From Qipengyuania proteolytica (lineage in GTDB: Bacteria; Pseudomonadota; Alphaproteobacteria; Sphingomonadales; Sphingomonadaceae): 64,000 nucleotides of DNA. The DNA is taken from NCBI RefSeq assembly GCF_019711565.1, contig NZ_JAIGNN010000002.1:434001-498000 (forward strand), read 5' to 3'. Within the stretch, counting starts at the first letter, position 1. The number at the start of each line of letters is the position of its first letter. The notes beneath the pieces were generated by a model. The model saw only the letters and a list, made by a program, of their open reading frames with translations, was not told the origin of the DNA and searched no databases. Made by a program: the position numbers and the translations under genes. Shown here in pieces: positions 43,499 through 52,846 of this stretch.

Positions 43499-45154
43499 GT
43501 GGCCAAGACACCAGCGAAGAAGACGAGCGCACGGCGCAAGGGCAGCGAAAAGTTCGGCCAGCGCCGGCTCGAGATCCGCAATGCCATGATCAAGGACATT
43601 CCCGGTATCGCGAACCTCGTGCGCCGGGTTTACGAGGACATGCCCGCCTACACTCACGGCGAGATCCGCGGGCAGATCAACAACTTCAAGGAGGGCTGCT
43701 TCGTCGCGCTGCTGGACGAGCAGGTCGTCGGCTATTGCGCCACCATGCAGGTGGCGGAAGCCCTCGCCTTCCAGGACCACGACTGGGACGAGATCACCGG
43801 CAACGGCTTCGGCAGCCGCCACGACCCGACAGGCGACTGGCTTTATGGCTACGAAATGTGCGTCGATCCCAAAGTGCGTGGCGTGCGCATCGGGCGGCGC
43901 CTCTATGAAGAGCGCCGCGCCCTGGCGGAAGAAAAGGATCTGACCGGCATCGTCTTCGCCGGCCGCATGCCCAACTATCGCCGCAACAAGCGCAAGGTGA
44001 AGGGGCCGGAGGACTATCTCGAGCAGGTCGTGGCCGGAAAGCTGCACGATCCGGTCCTGCGCTTCCAGCTGGCCAACGGCTTCGAGCCCGAGCGCGTGAT
44101 GCGCGGCTACCTGCCTGAAGACAAGGCGTCAGAAGCCAATGCGATCATGATGGTCTGGCGCAACCCCTATGTCGACCGCGACCAGCCGGTGAAGAAGCGC
44201 CTCCCGCGCGGCGTGGAATCGGTGCGCGTGGCGACCTGCCAGCTGCAGGCGCGCGCGGTGACGGACTATGCGGAATTCCTCTCGACCATCGAATATTTCA
44301 TCGACGTCGCAAGCGATTACGAGAGCGACTTCATCCTCTTTCCCGAACTCTTCACGCTGATGCTGCTGAGCTTCGAGCCCAAGGAGCTGTCGCCGGTCGA
44401 GGCGATCGAGCGGCTTTCGGAATATACGCCGAAGCTGAAGCAGGACATCTCCGACATGGCGATGCGCTACAACATCAACATCATCGCCGGATCGCACCCC
44501 ACGCGCATGGAAGACGGCGACATCCACAATGTCGCCTATGTCTGCCTGCGCGACGGATCGGTGCACGAGCAGGAAAAGATCCACCCGACGCCCAACGAAC
44601 GGTATTGGTGGAACATCAAGGGCGGCGAGAAGATCGATGTGATCCAGACCGATTGCGGACCGATCGGCGTGCAGATTTGTTACGACAGCGAATTCCCCGA
44701 ACTCAGCCGCCGCCTTGCCGACGAAGGCGCACGGATCATCTTCGTGCCCTTCTGCACCGACAGCCGCCAGGGCTATCTCAGGGTCCGCTATTGCGGGCAG
44801 GCCCGCGCGATCGAGAACCAGTGCTTCGTTGTGCTCAGCGGCAATGTCGGCAACCTGCCCAATGTCGCAAACATGGACATCCAGTATGCGCAGAGCTGTA
44901 TCCTCACGCCCTGCGACTTCCCCTTCGCCCGCGACGGCATCGCCGCCGAATCGACCGAGAACGTGGAGACGCTGACCATCAGCGACGTGAACCTCGCCGA
45001 CCTCAGCTGGGCGCGCGCCGAAGGCACGGTGCGCAACCTCGCCGACCGGCGCTTCGATCTATACCGGATCGAGTGGGATCAGGGAGAGAAGCACCACGGC
45101 AAGGCACGTCCGCGCCGTGAACCGCTAGGCCCGGCCGGGCTTGGGGGCGGCTAA
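43499..45154 (+). CDS. GNAT acetyltransferase fused to a carbon-nitrogen hydrolase
   Basis: The 551-residue protein joins two domains. A GNAT domain (about 24-215) has the acetyl-CoA loop DPKVRGVRIGRRLYEER. A nitrilase-superfamily domain (about 240-510) has the Glu-Lys-Cys triad in FPELF, HEQEKIHP and VQICYDSEFPE. The fusion is known in bacteria, but its substrate is unknown. The acetyl group and the amide or nitrile hydrolysis presumably act on the same metabolite. The start is GTG with a G-rich ribosome site (GAGGGGGGG). The C-terminus is polar and glycine-rich. Confidence 0.9.
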   Translation: MAKTPAKKTSARRKGSEKFGQRRLEIRNAMIKDIPGIANLVRRVYEDMPAYTHGEIRGQINNFKEGCFVALLDEQVVGYCATMQVAEALAFQDHDWDEITGNGFGSRHDPTGDWLYGYEMCVDPKVRGVRIGRRLYEERRALAEEKDLTGIVFAGRMPNYRRNKRKVKGPEDYLEQVVAGKLHDPVLRFQLANGFEPERVMRGYLPEDKASEANAIMMVWRNPYVDRDQPVKKRLPRGVESVRVATCQLQARAVTDYAEFLSTIEYFIDVASDYESDFILFPELFTLMLLSFEPKELSPVEAIERLSEYTPKLKQDISDMAMRYNINIIAGSHPTRMEDGDIHNVAYVCLRDGSVHEQEKIHPTPNERYWWNIKGGEKIDVIQTDCGPIGVQICYDSEFPELSRRLADEGARIIFVPFCTDSRQGYLRVRYCGQARAIENQCFVVLSGNVGNLPNVANMDIQYAQSCILTPCDFPFARDGIAAESTENVETLTISDVNLADLSWARAEGTVRNLADRRFDLYRIEWDQGEKHHGKARPRREPLGPAGLGGG

Positions 45155-45374
45155 CCGCTTTTCCATCTAAGTTGCAGCATTACGCAGCGGCTCAAGACAT
45201 CCTGCAATACCCGCCCAACACGCGCGCCGTCTCCGCGTCCACGTAATTATTCGGCCTGCATGCTTCAGGAAATCGGACGAGCGTCCGTTTTATGGCGACG
45301 GGTTGGTTTGAGTTCCCGAACCCGGACGATATTAAGGCTTGGGAAAGTGGATCGGGGTATTGCTGCCTGGACGA

Positions 45375-45399
45375 TCGGCCGCAGTGGACATGCGGCCGA
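45375..45399 (+). promoter_or_regulatory. Perfect hairpin in the leader of the RTX protease gene
   Basis: TCGGCCGCA and TGCGGCCGA form a 9-bp perfect stem with a 7-nt loop, ending 8 bp before the GGAGG ribosome site (45407-45411). In mRNA it could hide or frame the ribosome site, or act as a weak attenuator since GTTT follows. The rest of the 263-bp gap before the gene holds no gene that I can support. Confidence 0.45.
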
Positions 45400-45417
45400 G
45401 TTTGCTGGAGGGTTTCC

Positions 45418-47940
45418 ATGTTTCATCGCGCGCCGGCGCTCGAGAATTATCGCGCATTCGAAGATTACGGCACGATGTCGCTCGCCGCTCCTTTCGGGCT
45501 GACGGCGATCGATGTGCGCGACTTCGATTTCGGGCACGAAACCGCATGCGCATGCGGCTGCTGCGCGGCGAAGGACGACACGTCCGCCCCGCAACGATCG
45601 GCGTCGCTTGCGACCAACGCCAACGGCGTCGACATTCCCGGCGACACATCGACCACGGCAACCATCGCCGTCGGCGGAAGCGTGACCGATGAGCTGGAAG
45701 TCGCCGGAGATACCGACTGGTTCAGGATCACTCTCCAGGCCGGCGATACGATCGACATTTCGCTCTTCGGATCGGGTGCGAGCCCTGTGAGCGACACCTA
45801 TCTGCGCGTCTACGATTCAAACGGCAATTTGCTAGCCGACAATGACGATGGCGGTTCCGGCTACAATTCCTATCTTCGCTTCACCAGCGGGTCCGGCGGA
45901 ACCTTCTACATCGAGGCCGATTCGTTCGGCAACAACAAGACCGGCGAATACACCATCGAAGTGACCGAATCCGCGCCTCTGACGGTGTACAGCTACGACG
46001 AGATCGCGCTTCAGCTTACCAATGGATATTGGGGCGGGTCGCAGCGCTCGTGGAATGTCGGCACCGACGGGCAGCTCACCTACGACGTATCGGCAATGCC
46101 GGCGGACGCCCAGTATCTCGCCGAACAGGCCCTGCTGCTGTGGGGCGATGTCACCGGTATTGAATTCGTTTCCGTCGTGGGCAGTGCGGAGATAACGTTC
46201 CAGGACACCGAAAGCGGCGCCTATGCCAGCTCGAGCACATCCGGTGGCGTTATCGTCTCGTCGACCGTGAACATCTCGGCCGACTGGCTGGCGAATTACG
46301 GGCCCTCTCTCAACTCCTATTCCTTCCAGACCTATCTCCATGAAATCGGACATGCGCTCGGCCTGGGACACGCTGGCAATTACAATGGCAGCGCGGATTA
46401 TCCCGTCGATGCGCTTTATCTCAACGATAGCTGGGCGACGACGGTCATGTCGTATTTCAGCCAGACCGAGAACACGTACTTCAGTGGACAAGGCTTTACC
46501 CGCGCATTTGTCACCACGCCGATGAACGGCGACATCGTAGCGATCGGCAATTTGTACGGCCTCTCGACAACGACCCGGCTCGGCAACACCACCTATGGCT
46601 TCAACAGCAACGCCGGACGGGATATTTACGATGCCACCATCGTACCCGACGCGGCCTACACTATTGTGGATAGCGGCGGCACCGATACGCTCGACTACAG
46701 CGGATATTCGCAGAGCCAGACTATCAATCTCAACGAGGAAGCATTTTCGAGCGTGGGCGGTGAAGTCGGCAATGTCGTGATCGCTCGCGGGACCGTGATC
46801 GAAAACGCGATTGGCGGATCCGGCGCGGATACGATTTATGGAAACGACGGCCAGAACACGATCGACGGCGGTGCCGGAGACGATCTCATTTTTGGCGGAA
46901 ACGGTGGCGATTTCCTGATCGGTGGAGCTGGGAACGATCAGATCGAAGGTGGCGGAGGATGGGACTGGCTTCGCGGACGCGACGGCAACGATATCCTGCG
47001 AGGCGGAAGCGGGAATGACTGGATCGCTGGTGAAGACGGCAACGATATTCTTGAAGGCGGCGCCGACAATGACATAATCGATGGTGGTCTCGGTGAAGAC
47101 ACCTTGCGCGGCGGAGATGGTGACGACCGCCTGTCGGGCGGCGGGAATAGCGACCTGATCTACGGTGATGCCGGCAACGATATTCTCGATGGATCCTATG
47201 GCTGGGACTGGCTGCGCGGCGGCGAGGGTGATGACAAGCTTTACGGGGCCAACGGAAACGACTGGCTTCTGGGAGACGAGGGCGCGGATGAGCTGTTTGG
47301 CGACTCCGGCAATGACCGTCTTCAGGGCGGAACCGGAGAAGATTTGCTCTACGGCGGTGACGGTGACGACACCGTCTTCGGCGAGGGTAACAGCGACATT
47401 GTCTACGGCGGCAATGGTAACGATTCGCTAGACGGTGCTGCCGGATGGGATCGTCTTTACGGTGAGGCCGGCAACGACGCTCTCAATGGGGGCAACGGGG
47501 TCGACTTCCTCGCTGGCGGGGCCGGTCAGGACACACTGACAGGAGGTTCGGGCTCCGACATTTTCTACTTCGATCTTGCGGGTGCCTCAAACGCCGACAA
47601 CCTGACGGACTTCGTATCCGGAGCAGACATCATACGACTGGACCTTGCCGGTGCCTTTTCGCGACTGGCCGGAACCGGATCGCTTGCTGCCTCCGCTTTC
47701 CGCATCGGGACAGCCGCCGCAGACGCCGACGACCGGATTATCTACGACCAGGCCACCGGCAACGTCTGGTATGACGCAGATGGCAACGGTATTCAGGCAG
47801 CGCAGCTTTTTGCGAAGCTGACAGCAGGAGCCTTGCTTGCGGCTGGTGACTTCCAGGTCATCAATTCATCGGTCGCCGCTGCGCCGTTGGCTGATAGCAA
47901 GGACTTGCTTTCCACGACGGATACGTTCGCGATGTTGTGA
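45418..47940 (+). CDS. Serralysin-type RTX metalloprotease with PPC domain
   Basis: The 840-residue protein should leave the cell by a type I secretion system. After an unusual Cys-rich stretch (CACGCC, about 47-52) comes a pre-peptidase-like PPC beta domain (about 80-185). An M10 protease domain follows with HEIGHALGLGH and the Met-turn VMSYFS, then about 27 calcium-binding RTX nonapeptides (46820-47570). A serralysin C-terminal domain ends in DTFAML, the secretion signal region. No Sec signal is present, as expected. The ATG at 45418 has a perfect GGAGG site; an upstream frame from 45292 has none. Transporter genes are not adjacent. The substrate is probably extracellular protein. Confidence 0.92.
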   Translation: MFHRAPALENYRAFEDYGTMSLAAPFGLTAIDVRDFDFGHETACACGCCAAKDDTSAPQRSASLATNANGVDIPGDTSTTATIAVGGSVTDELEVAGDTDWFRITLQAGDTIDISLFGSGASPVSDTYLRVYDSNGNLLADNDDGGSGYNSYLRFTSGSGGTFYIEADSFGNNKTGEYTIEVTESAPLTVYSYDEIALQLTNGYWGGSQRSWNVGTDGQLTYDVSAMPADAQYLAEQALLLWGDVTGIEFVSVVGSAEITFQDTESGAYASSSTSGGVIVSSTVNISADWLANYGPSLNSYSFQTYLHEIGHALGLGHAGNYNGSADYPVDALYLNDSWATTVMSYFSQTENTYFSGQGFTRAFVTTPMNGDIVAIGNLYGLSTTTRLGNTTYGFNSNAGRDIYDATIVPDAAYTIVDSGGTDTLDYSGYSQSQTINLNEEAFSSVGGEVGNVVIARGTVIENAIGGSGADTIYGNDGQNTIDGGAGDDLIFGGNGGDFLIGGAGNDQIEGGGGWDWLRGRDGNDILRGGSGNDWIAGEDGNDILEGGADNDIIDGGLGEDTLRGGDGDDRLSGGGNSDLIYGDAGNDILDGSYGWDWLRGGEGDDKLYGANGNDWLLGDEGADELFGDSGNDRLQGGTGEDLLYGGDGDDTVFGEGNSDIVYGGNGNDSLDGAAGWDRLYGEAGNDALNGGNGVDFLAGGAGQDTLTGGSGSDIFYFDLAGASNADNLTDFVSGADIIRLDLAGAFSRLAGTGSLAASAFRIGTAAADADDRIIYDQATGNVWYDADGNGIQAAQLFAKLTAGALLAAGDFQVINSSVAAAPLADSKDLLSTTDTFAML
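46960..47445 (+). repeat. Two exact-length 243-bp higher-order repeats in the RTX region
   Basis: The codons for WDWLRG at 46960 and 47203 and for WDRLYG at 47446 are exactly 243 bp apart. That is 81 residues or nine RTX nonapeptides. The two full units correspond nonapeptide by nonapeptide (for example EDTLRGGDG with EDLLYGGDG, and SDLIYGDAG with SDIVYGGNG). A third, partial unit follows. This shows segmental duplication of a nine-repeat block. Confidence 0.85.
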
Positions 47941-48081
47941 TCAACGGCGTGCTACCACCGCCGACGGTTCCAGCCGAAAAAACCGGTAGCCTCTGCGCAC
48001 GGCGGAGGCCGATTACGTAAATTCGGAGAAATCCGCGATTGTCAGTGTGACAGCGACGCCAAAGCTTCTTAATAGAAGCAC

Positions 48082-49842
48082 ATGGCCTCCGCCGAACTTG
48101 CCTCCCCCGCCCTGTCCGATGCGCTGGTGATCCTGGGCGCGGCCGGGCTCGTGATCCCGGTGTTCACGCGCTTCCGCATCACTCCGGTCATCGGGTTCAT
48201 CCTGATCGGCATCGCGGTCGGTCCCTATGGGCTCGGGCGGATGGTGTTCGAGCATCCCTGGCTCAATCACATCACCATATCCGACCCGGATTCGCTCGAC
48301 CTGTTTGCAGAGTTCGGGATCATCCTGCTTCTGTTCGGCATCGGGCTCGAACTGAGCTTCAACCGACTCTGGCAGATGCGGCGGCTCGTGTTCGGGCTCG
48401 GGGCGCTGGAGCTGTTGGTGATCGGCACCTGCGCGGCGATCTTCCTGTCGATGATGGGTCAATACTGGACCGGCGCGCTGGCATTGGGCTTCGCGCTGGC
48501 CTTCTCCTCGACCGCGATCGTGCTGCCGATCGCGGGCACGCATTCGCCCGTCGGACGCGCGGCGCTGGCGATGCTGCTGTTCGAAGACATCATGATTGTC
48601 CCGATCATCTTCATTCTCGGCGCGATGGCGCCCAATGCCGAGGCGGAAGGCTGGGAAGGCCTGCTGACGACGCTGTGGCAGGGCGGCCTCGTGATCGCCG
48701 CGATGATGGTGCTGGGGCGCTTCGCCCTGCCCAAACTGTTCGGCCAGGCGGCGCGCACCAAGAGCCCGGAGCTGTTCCTCGCCGCATCGCTGCTGGTGGT
48801 CATCGGCGCGAGCCTCGCCACCGCCGCCGTCGGCCTGTCGCCAATCGTCGGTGCGCTGATCGCAGGCCTGTTGATCGCAGAGACCGAATATCACGGCGAG
48901 GTCGAAGGCATTATGGAGCCCTTCAAGGGCCTTGCGCTGGGGATCTTCCTGATCACTGTCGGCATGAGCATCGACCTTGCCACGATCTGGGAAAATCTCG
49001 GCATGATCCTCGCCGCGGTGGTGACCATTCTCGTGTTCAAGGCGCTGGTGACCGGCGTGCTGCTCCGCTTGATGGGCGCGCGAAGAAGCACGGCGGCGGA
49101 GACGGGCATCCTCATGGCGAGCCCCTCGGAAACCACGCTGATCGTACTTGCGGCGGCCAGTTCGGCGTTGCTGATCCAGCCTGGGACGGCGCAATTCTGG
49201 CAAATCGTTACCGCCATCGGCCTGACCGTTACGCCGCTCCTCGCTATGCTTGGGCGCGCAATCGCTCGACGCGTCGAGCCCATCCCCGAGCTCGACGAGG
49301 GCGACGAAGGCGAACCGCGCGTCATCATCATCGGTGCAGGGCGTGTCGGCCTGCTGATCGCGCAGATGCTGGCCGCGCACGAGAAGCCCTATGTCGCGAT
49401 CGACTCCAATCCGGACCTCATCGAGCGCGCGAAACGGCAAGGGTATCGGGCCACTTTCGGTGATGCGGGCCGCGGTGATGCCATGTCGCGGCTCGGGGTC
49501 GAAAATGCGCTCGCCGTGGTGCTGACGATGGATGAACCGGTGCTGGTGCAGCGCCTTGTCGGGAAGCTCCGCAAGGAACATCCGGACCTGCTGATCGTGT
49601 GCCGCGCGCGCGACGTGCGGCACGCGGCAGAGCTCTATCGCGCTGGCGCCAGCCATGCGGTGCCGGAAACGCTGGAGAGCTCCCTCCAGCTATCGGAAGC
49701 GGTGCTGGTCGATATCGGCGTGGCGATGGGCCCGGTCATCGCTTCGATCCACGAGAAGCGCGACGAATTCCGTGCCCAGATCGAGAAGGAAGGCGCGCTC
49801 GACTACAAGCCCAAGCTGCGCTCGAGCACTGTCGAGGCCTGA
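48082..49842 (+). CDS. CPA2-family cation:proton antiporter with TrkA-N domain (KefB-like)
   Basis: The 586-residue protein has about 12 membrane helices of the monovalent cation:proton antiporter-2 family (ITPVIGFILIGIAVGP and FGIILLLFGIGLELSF). A cytoplasmic Rossmann domain follows with the NAD-binding loop IIIGAGRVGLLIA (about 414-426). This is the layout of KefB/KefC-type potassium efflux systems and related Na/K antiporters. The transported ion is not certain. The gene is followed by a small gene 43 bp downstream that may be co-transcribed. Confidence 0.9.
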   Translation: MASAELASPALSDALVILGAAGLVIPVFTRFRITPVIGFILIGIAVGPYGLGRMVFEHPWLNHITISDPDSLDLFAEFGIILLLFGIGLELSFNRLWQMRRLVFGLGALELLVIGTCAAIFLSMMGQYWTGALALGFALAFSSTAIVLPIAGTHSPVGRAALAMLLFEDIMIVPIIFILGAMAPNAEAEGWEGLLTTLWQGGLVIAAMMVLGRFALPKLFGQAARTKSPELFLAASLLVVIGASLATAAVGLSPIVGALIAGLLIAETEYHGEVEGIMEPFKGLALGIFLITVGMSIDLATIWENLGMILAAVVTILVFKALVTGVLLRLMGARRSTAAETGILMASPSETTLIVLAAASSALLIQPGTAQFWQIVTAIGLTVTPLLAMLGRAIARRVEPIPELDEGDEGEPRVIIIGAGRVGLLIAQMLAAHEKPYVAIDSNPDLIERAKRQGYRATFGDAGRGDAMSRLGVENALAVVLTMDEPVLVQRLVGKLRKEHPDLLIVCRARDVRHAAELYRAGASHAVPETLESSLQLSEAVLVDIGVAMGPVIASIHEKRDEFRAQIEKEGALDYKPKLRSSTVEA

Positions 49843-49885
49843 ACCTTTGCCTTACCAATGCGTTGTTTGGGTGAAGGAGACAGCA

Positions 49886-50065
49886 ATGAGCGACGCAGAT
49901 CCCACCAAGCCGACACCGAACAGCGAGAAGTTCAAGCCGCAGAACGTGAAGGGCCCATTGAAGGACACGGCGCCCGACGATTTGCGTGGCCCCCCGGCGG
50001 ACACCGAAGGCTACGACGTGGCCCACGGTTCCGAGCCTACGACCAAATCCACCCCCAACGCCTGA
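49886..50065 (+). CDS. Small hydrophilic protein of unknown function
   Basis: The 59-residue product (starting MSDADPTKPTPNSEKF) is rich in Pro, Lys, Asp and Thr and has no hydrophobic segment, so it is probably disordered. GAAGGAGA lies 5 bp before the ATG, one of the best ribosome sites in the window, which supports translation. It follows the antiporter gene by 43 bp and is ended by a terminator. No family is recognised; small proteins of this type are often found in sphingomonads without known role. Confidence 0.65.
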   Translation: MSDADPTKPTPNSEKFKPQNVKGPLKDTAPDDLRGPPADTEGYDVAHGSEPTTKSTPNA

Positions 50066-50087
50066 ACGCCTCCCGAGAGAGGAGAGA

Positions 50088-50121
50088 AACGCCTGGCAGG
50101 TTCGCGCCTGTCAGGCGTTTT
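50088..50121. terminator. Bidirectional terminator between the small gene and alaS
   Basis: AACGCCTGgCAGG (50088-50100) and CCTGtCAGGCGTT (50107-50119) pair over 13 positions with one mismatch, followed by TTTT on the plus strand and TTTCTC on the minus strand. The hairpin overlaps the last codons of alaS. Confidence 0.82.
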
Positions 50122-52774
50122 CGCGTGCAAGTGCCTCGCGCACCGCGGCGAGCGCATCCTGCGCTTTCGAACCGTCCGGCCCGCCGCCTTGCGCCATGTC
50201 GGCACGGCCGCCGCCGCCCTTGCCGCCGAGTGCCTCGACGCCGAGACGCACGAGCTCGACCGCGCTGAAACGCTCGGTGAGATCATCGGTGACAGCCACC
50301 GCGAAGGCGCCCTTGCCATCGTTCACCGCACAGATCGCCGCAATACCGGAACCCATGCGGGTCTTCGCCTCGTCGAGCAGTGGCCGCAGTTCCTTGGGGT
50401 CGAGGCCTTCGATGACCTGACCCGAGAAGGTGACGCCGCCGATGATCTCGTCGGCCTGCGCGGCATCGCCCGAACCGCCCCCGCCGAGCGCCAGTGCGCG
50501 CTTGGTCTCTGCCAGTTCCTTCTCGAGCCGCTTGCGCTCCTCGACCAGTGCCGACACGCGCTGCGGGGCTTCGTCGGGCGAGGTCTTGAGCGCCGCCGCG
50601 ATAGCGCGGACGGCCTCGTCGCGCGCGACCAGCCACTCGCGCGCCGCTTCCCCGGTCAGCGCCTCGATACGCCGCACACCGGAACTGACCGCGCTCTCGG
50701 AGACGATCTTGAAGACGCCGATATCGCCGGTTGCCTTCACATGCGTACCGCCACACAATTCGACCGAATAATTGCGGTTCTCGTCGCCCTTGCGGCCCAT
50801 CGAGAGGACGCGAACCTCGTCCCCATACTTTTCGCCGAACAGCGCGAGTGCTCCTGCCGCGACCGCATCGTCGGGCGTCATCAGCCGGGTCGAGACCTGT
50901 TCGTTGGCGCGGATCTCGGCATTTACCTCGGCTTCGATCGCGGCGATGTCCTCGTCGCTCAGCGGCTTGGTGTGCGAGAAGTCGAAGCGGAAGCGGTCGT
51001 CGGAGACCAGCGAGCCCTTCTGCGTGACATGCCCGCCGAGGCGGTTGCGCAGCGCCGCGTGGACGAGGTGCGTCGCCGAGTGGTTGGCGCGAATGCGGTC
51101 GCGCCGCTCGGCGTCGATAACGAGATGCACGGCGTCGCCGACCTTCACGCTGCCCTTGCCAACCTTGCCGACGTGGGCATGCAAGCGGCCGAGCGGCTTG
51201 TTGGTCGTCTCGACCGCGAACTCGAGCCCTTCGGGCGTCCAGATGCGGCCGGCATCGCCGGTCTGGCCGCCGCTTTCGCCGTAGAAGGGCGTCTGGTTGG
51301 TGAGGATCACGACCGCGTCGCCCTCACCCGCCTGCTGCACTTCGGCACCGTCCTTGACGATCGCGACCACGGCCGCCTCGCCCGTTGTCGAGCTGTAGCC
51401 GGTGAACTCGGTCGAGCCTTCGCGCTCGGCGATGTCGAACCAGACTTCCTCACTGGCCGCCTCGCCCGAGCCCTTCCACGCGGCCCGCGCAGCGGCCTTT
51501 TGCTGCGCCATCGACTCGTCGAAGCCAGCCTTGTCGACCGCGATGCCCTGCGGGCGCAGCGCGTCCTCGGTCAGGTCGTAGGGGAAGCCGTAGGTGTCGT
51601 AGAGCTTGAACACCGTCTCACCGGGAAGCGTGTCGCCCTCGCGCATGTCGGCGGTTGCCTCATCGAGGAGCTTGAGGCCCTTGTCGAGCGTCCGGCGGAA
51701 CTGCGCTTCCTCGCGTTCGAGCACTTCCTGGATGAGCGGCTGTCCGCGCACCAGCTCGGGATAGGCCTGCCCCATCTCGGTGACCAGCGCAGGCACGAGG
51801 CGGTGCATGAGCGGTTCGCTCGCGCCCAGCAGGTGCGCATGCCGCATGGCGCGGCGCATGATGCGGCGCAGGACGTAGCCGCGGCCTTCGTTGCTCGGCA
51901 GCACGCCATCGGCAAGCAGGAAGCTGGTCGAGCGCAGATGGTCGGCGATCACGCGGTGGCTGGCCGTCTTGTCGCCCTCGGCCTTGACGCCGGTCAGGCT
52001 CTCGCTCGCGCCGATCAGCGCCTTGAACGTATCGGTATCGTAATTGTCGTGGACGCCCTGAAGCACCGCCGCGACGCGCTCGATCCCCATGCCGGTGTCG
52101 ATGCTCGGCTTGGGCAGGTTACCTACGATTTCGTCGTTTTCCTGCGTGAACTGCATGAAGACGAGGTTCCAGATCTCGACGAAGCGGTCGCCGTCTTCTT
52201 CCGGCGACCCGGGAGGGCCGCCCCAGATGTGGTCGCCGTGGTCGTAGAAGATTTCGGAGCACGGACCGCACGGGCCGTCTGCTCCCATGGCCCAGAAATT
52301 GTCCTTGGTAGGGATGCGGATGATCCGGTCGTCGCCGAAGCCGGTGAGCTTCTTCCAGAGGTCGAAAGCCTCGTCGTCGGTGTGGTATACGGTGACGGTC
52401 AGCCGGTCCTTCGACAGCCCCCACTCCTTCGTCAGCAACGTCCAGGCATGCAGGATTGCCTGCTCCTTGAAGTAATCGCCGAAGGAGAAATTGCCGAGCA
52501 TCTCGAAGAAAGTGTGATGCCGCGCGGTATAGCCGACATTGTCGAGATCGTTGTGCTTGCCCCCGGCGCGCACACATTTCTGCGCGCTGGCGGCGCGCGG
52601 CGCAGGCGGGGTTTCGAGGCCCGTAAAGGCATTCTTGAACGGCACCATGCCGGCGTTGACGAACATCAGCGTGGGATCGCTGAAGGGCACCAGCGGCGCA
52701 CTCGCAACCTCTGCATGGTCGTTCGACGCGAAATAGTCGAGGAAGCTGCGGCGGATGTCGTTGGTCGAGGTCAT
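50111..52774 (-). CDS. alaS: Alanyl-tRNA synthetase
   Basis: AlaRS charges tRNA-Ala and edits mischarged serine and glycine. The 887-residue protein has the class II catalytic core ([28 protein letters not shown]), the [11 protein letters not shown] block, and the editing domain with [12 protein letters not shown] and CGGTHV zinc/editing residues. A C-Ala domain with a Gly-rich end ([12 protein letters not shown]) closes it. The ATG at 52774 gives the conserved [13 protein letters not shown] start; 12 extra upstream residues are not conserved in character. The length is usual. Confidence 0.97.
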   Translation of the reverse strand: MTSTNDIRRSFLDYFASNDHAEVASAPLVPFSDPTLMFVNAGMVPFKNAFTGLETPPAPRAASAQKCVRAGGKHNDLDNVGYTARHHTFFEMLGNFSFGDYFKEQAILHAWTLLTKEWGLSKDRLTVTVYHTDDEAFDLWKKLTGFGDDRIIRIPTKDNFWAMGADGPCGPCSEIFYDHGDHIWGGPPGSPEEDGDRFVEIWNLVFMQFTQENDEIVGNLPKPSIDTGMGIERVAAVLQGVHDNYDTDTFKALIGASESLTGVKAEGDKTASHRVIADHLRSTSFLLADGVLPSNEGRGYVLRRIMRRAMRHAHLLGASEPLMHRLVPALVTEMGQAYPELVRGQPLIQEVLEREEAQFRRTLDKGLKLLDEATADMREGDTLPGETVFKLYDTYGFPYDLTEDALRPQGIAVDKAGFDESMAQQKAAARAAWKGSGEAASEEVWFDIAEREGSTEFTGYSSTTGEAAVVAIVKDGAEVQQAGEGDAVVILTNQTPFYGESGGQTGDAGRIWTPEGLEFAVETTNKPLGRLHAHVGKVGKGSVKVGDAVHLVIDAERRDRIRANHSATHLVHAALRNRLGGHVTQKGSLVSDDRFRFDFSHTKPLSDEDIAAIEAEVNAEIRANEQVSTRLMTPDDAVAAGALALFGEKYGDEVRVLSMGRKGDENRNYSVELCGGTHVKATGDIGVFKIVSESAVSSGVRRIEALTGEAAREWLVARDEAVRAIAAALKTSPDEAPQRVSALVEERKRLEKELAETKRALALGGGGSGDAAQADEIIGGVTFSGQVIEGLDPKELRPLLDEAKTRMGSGIAAICAVNDGKGAFAVAVTDDLTERFSAVELVRLGVEALGGKGGGGRADMAQGGGPDGSKAQDALAAVREALARENA

Positions 52775-52846
52775 GGAGGCGCAGTTAGGCAATCGGCGCG
52801 CGACCGACAAGCAGGAAAGGCGGGTCAGACTGTGCTGTGCAGCCGA

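Noticed and set aside
45292..45417. A 42-residue N-terminal extension of the RTX protease
   Set aside because: No ribosome site precedes it and it covers the perfect leader hairpin, while GGAGG stands before 45418.
46820..47570. Regular repeats that could be mistaken for a CRISPR or satellite array
   Set aside because: The period is 27 bp in frame with a GGxGxDxLx protein pattern; it is the RTX coding region. No CRISPR array or cas gene was seen in the window.
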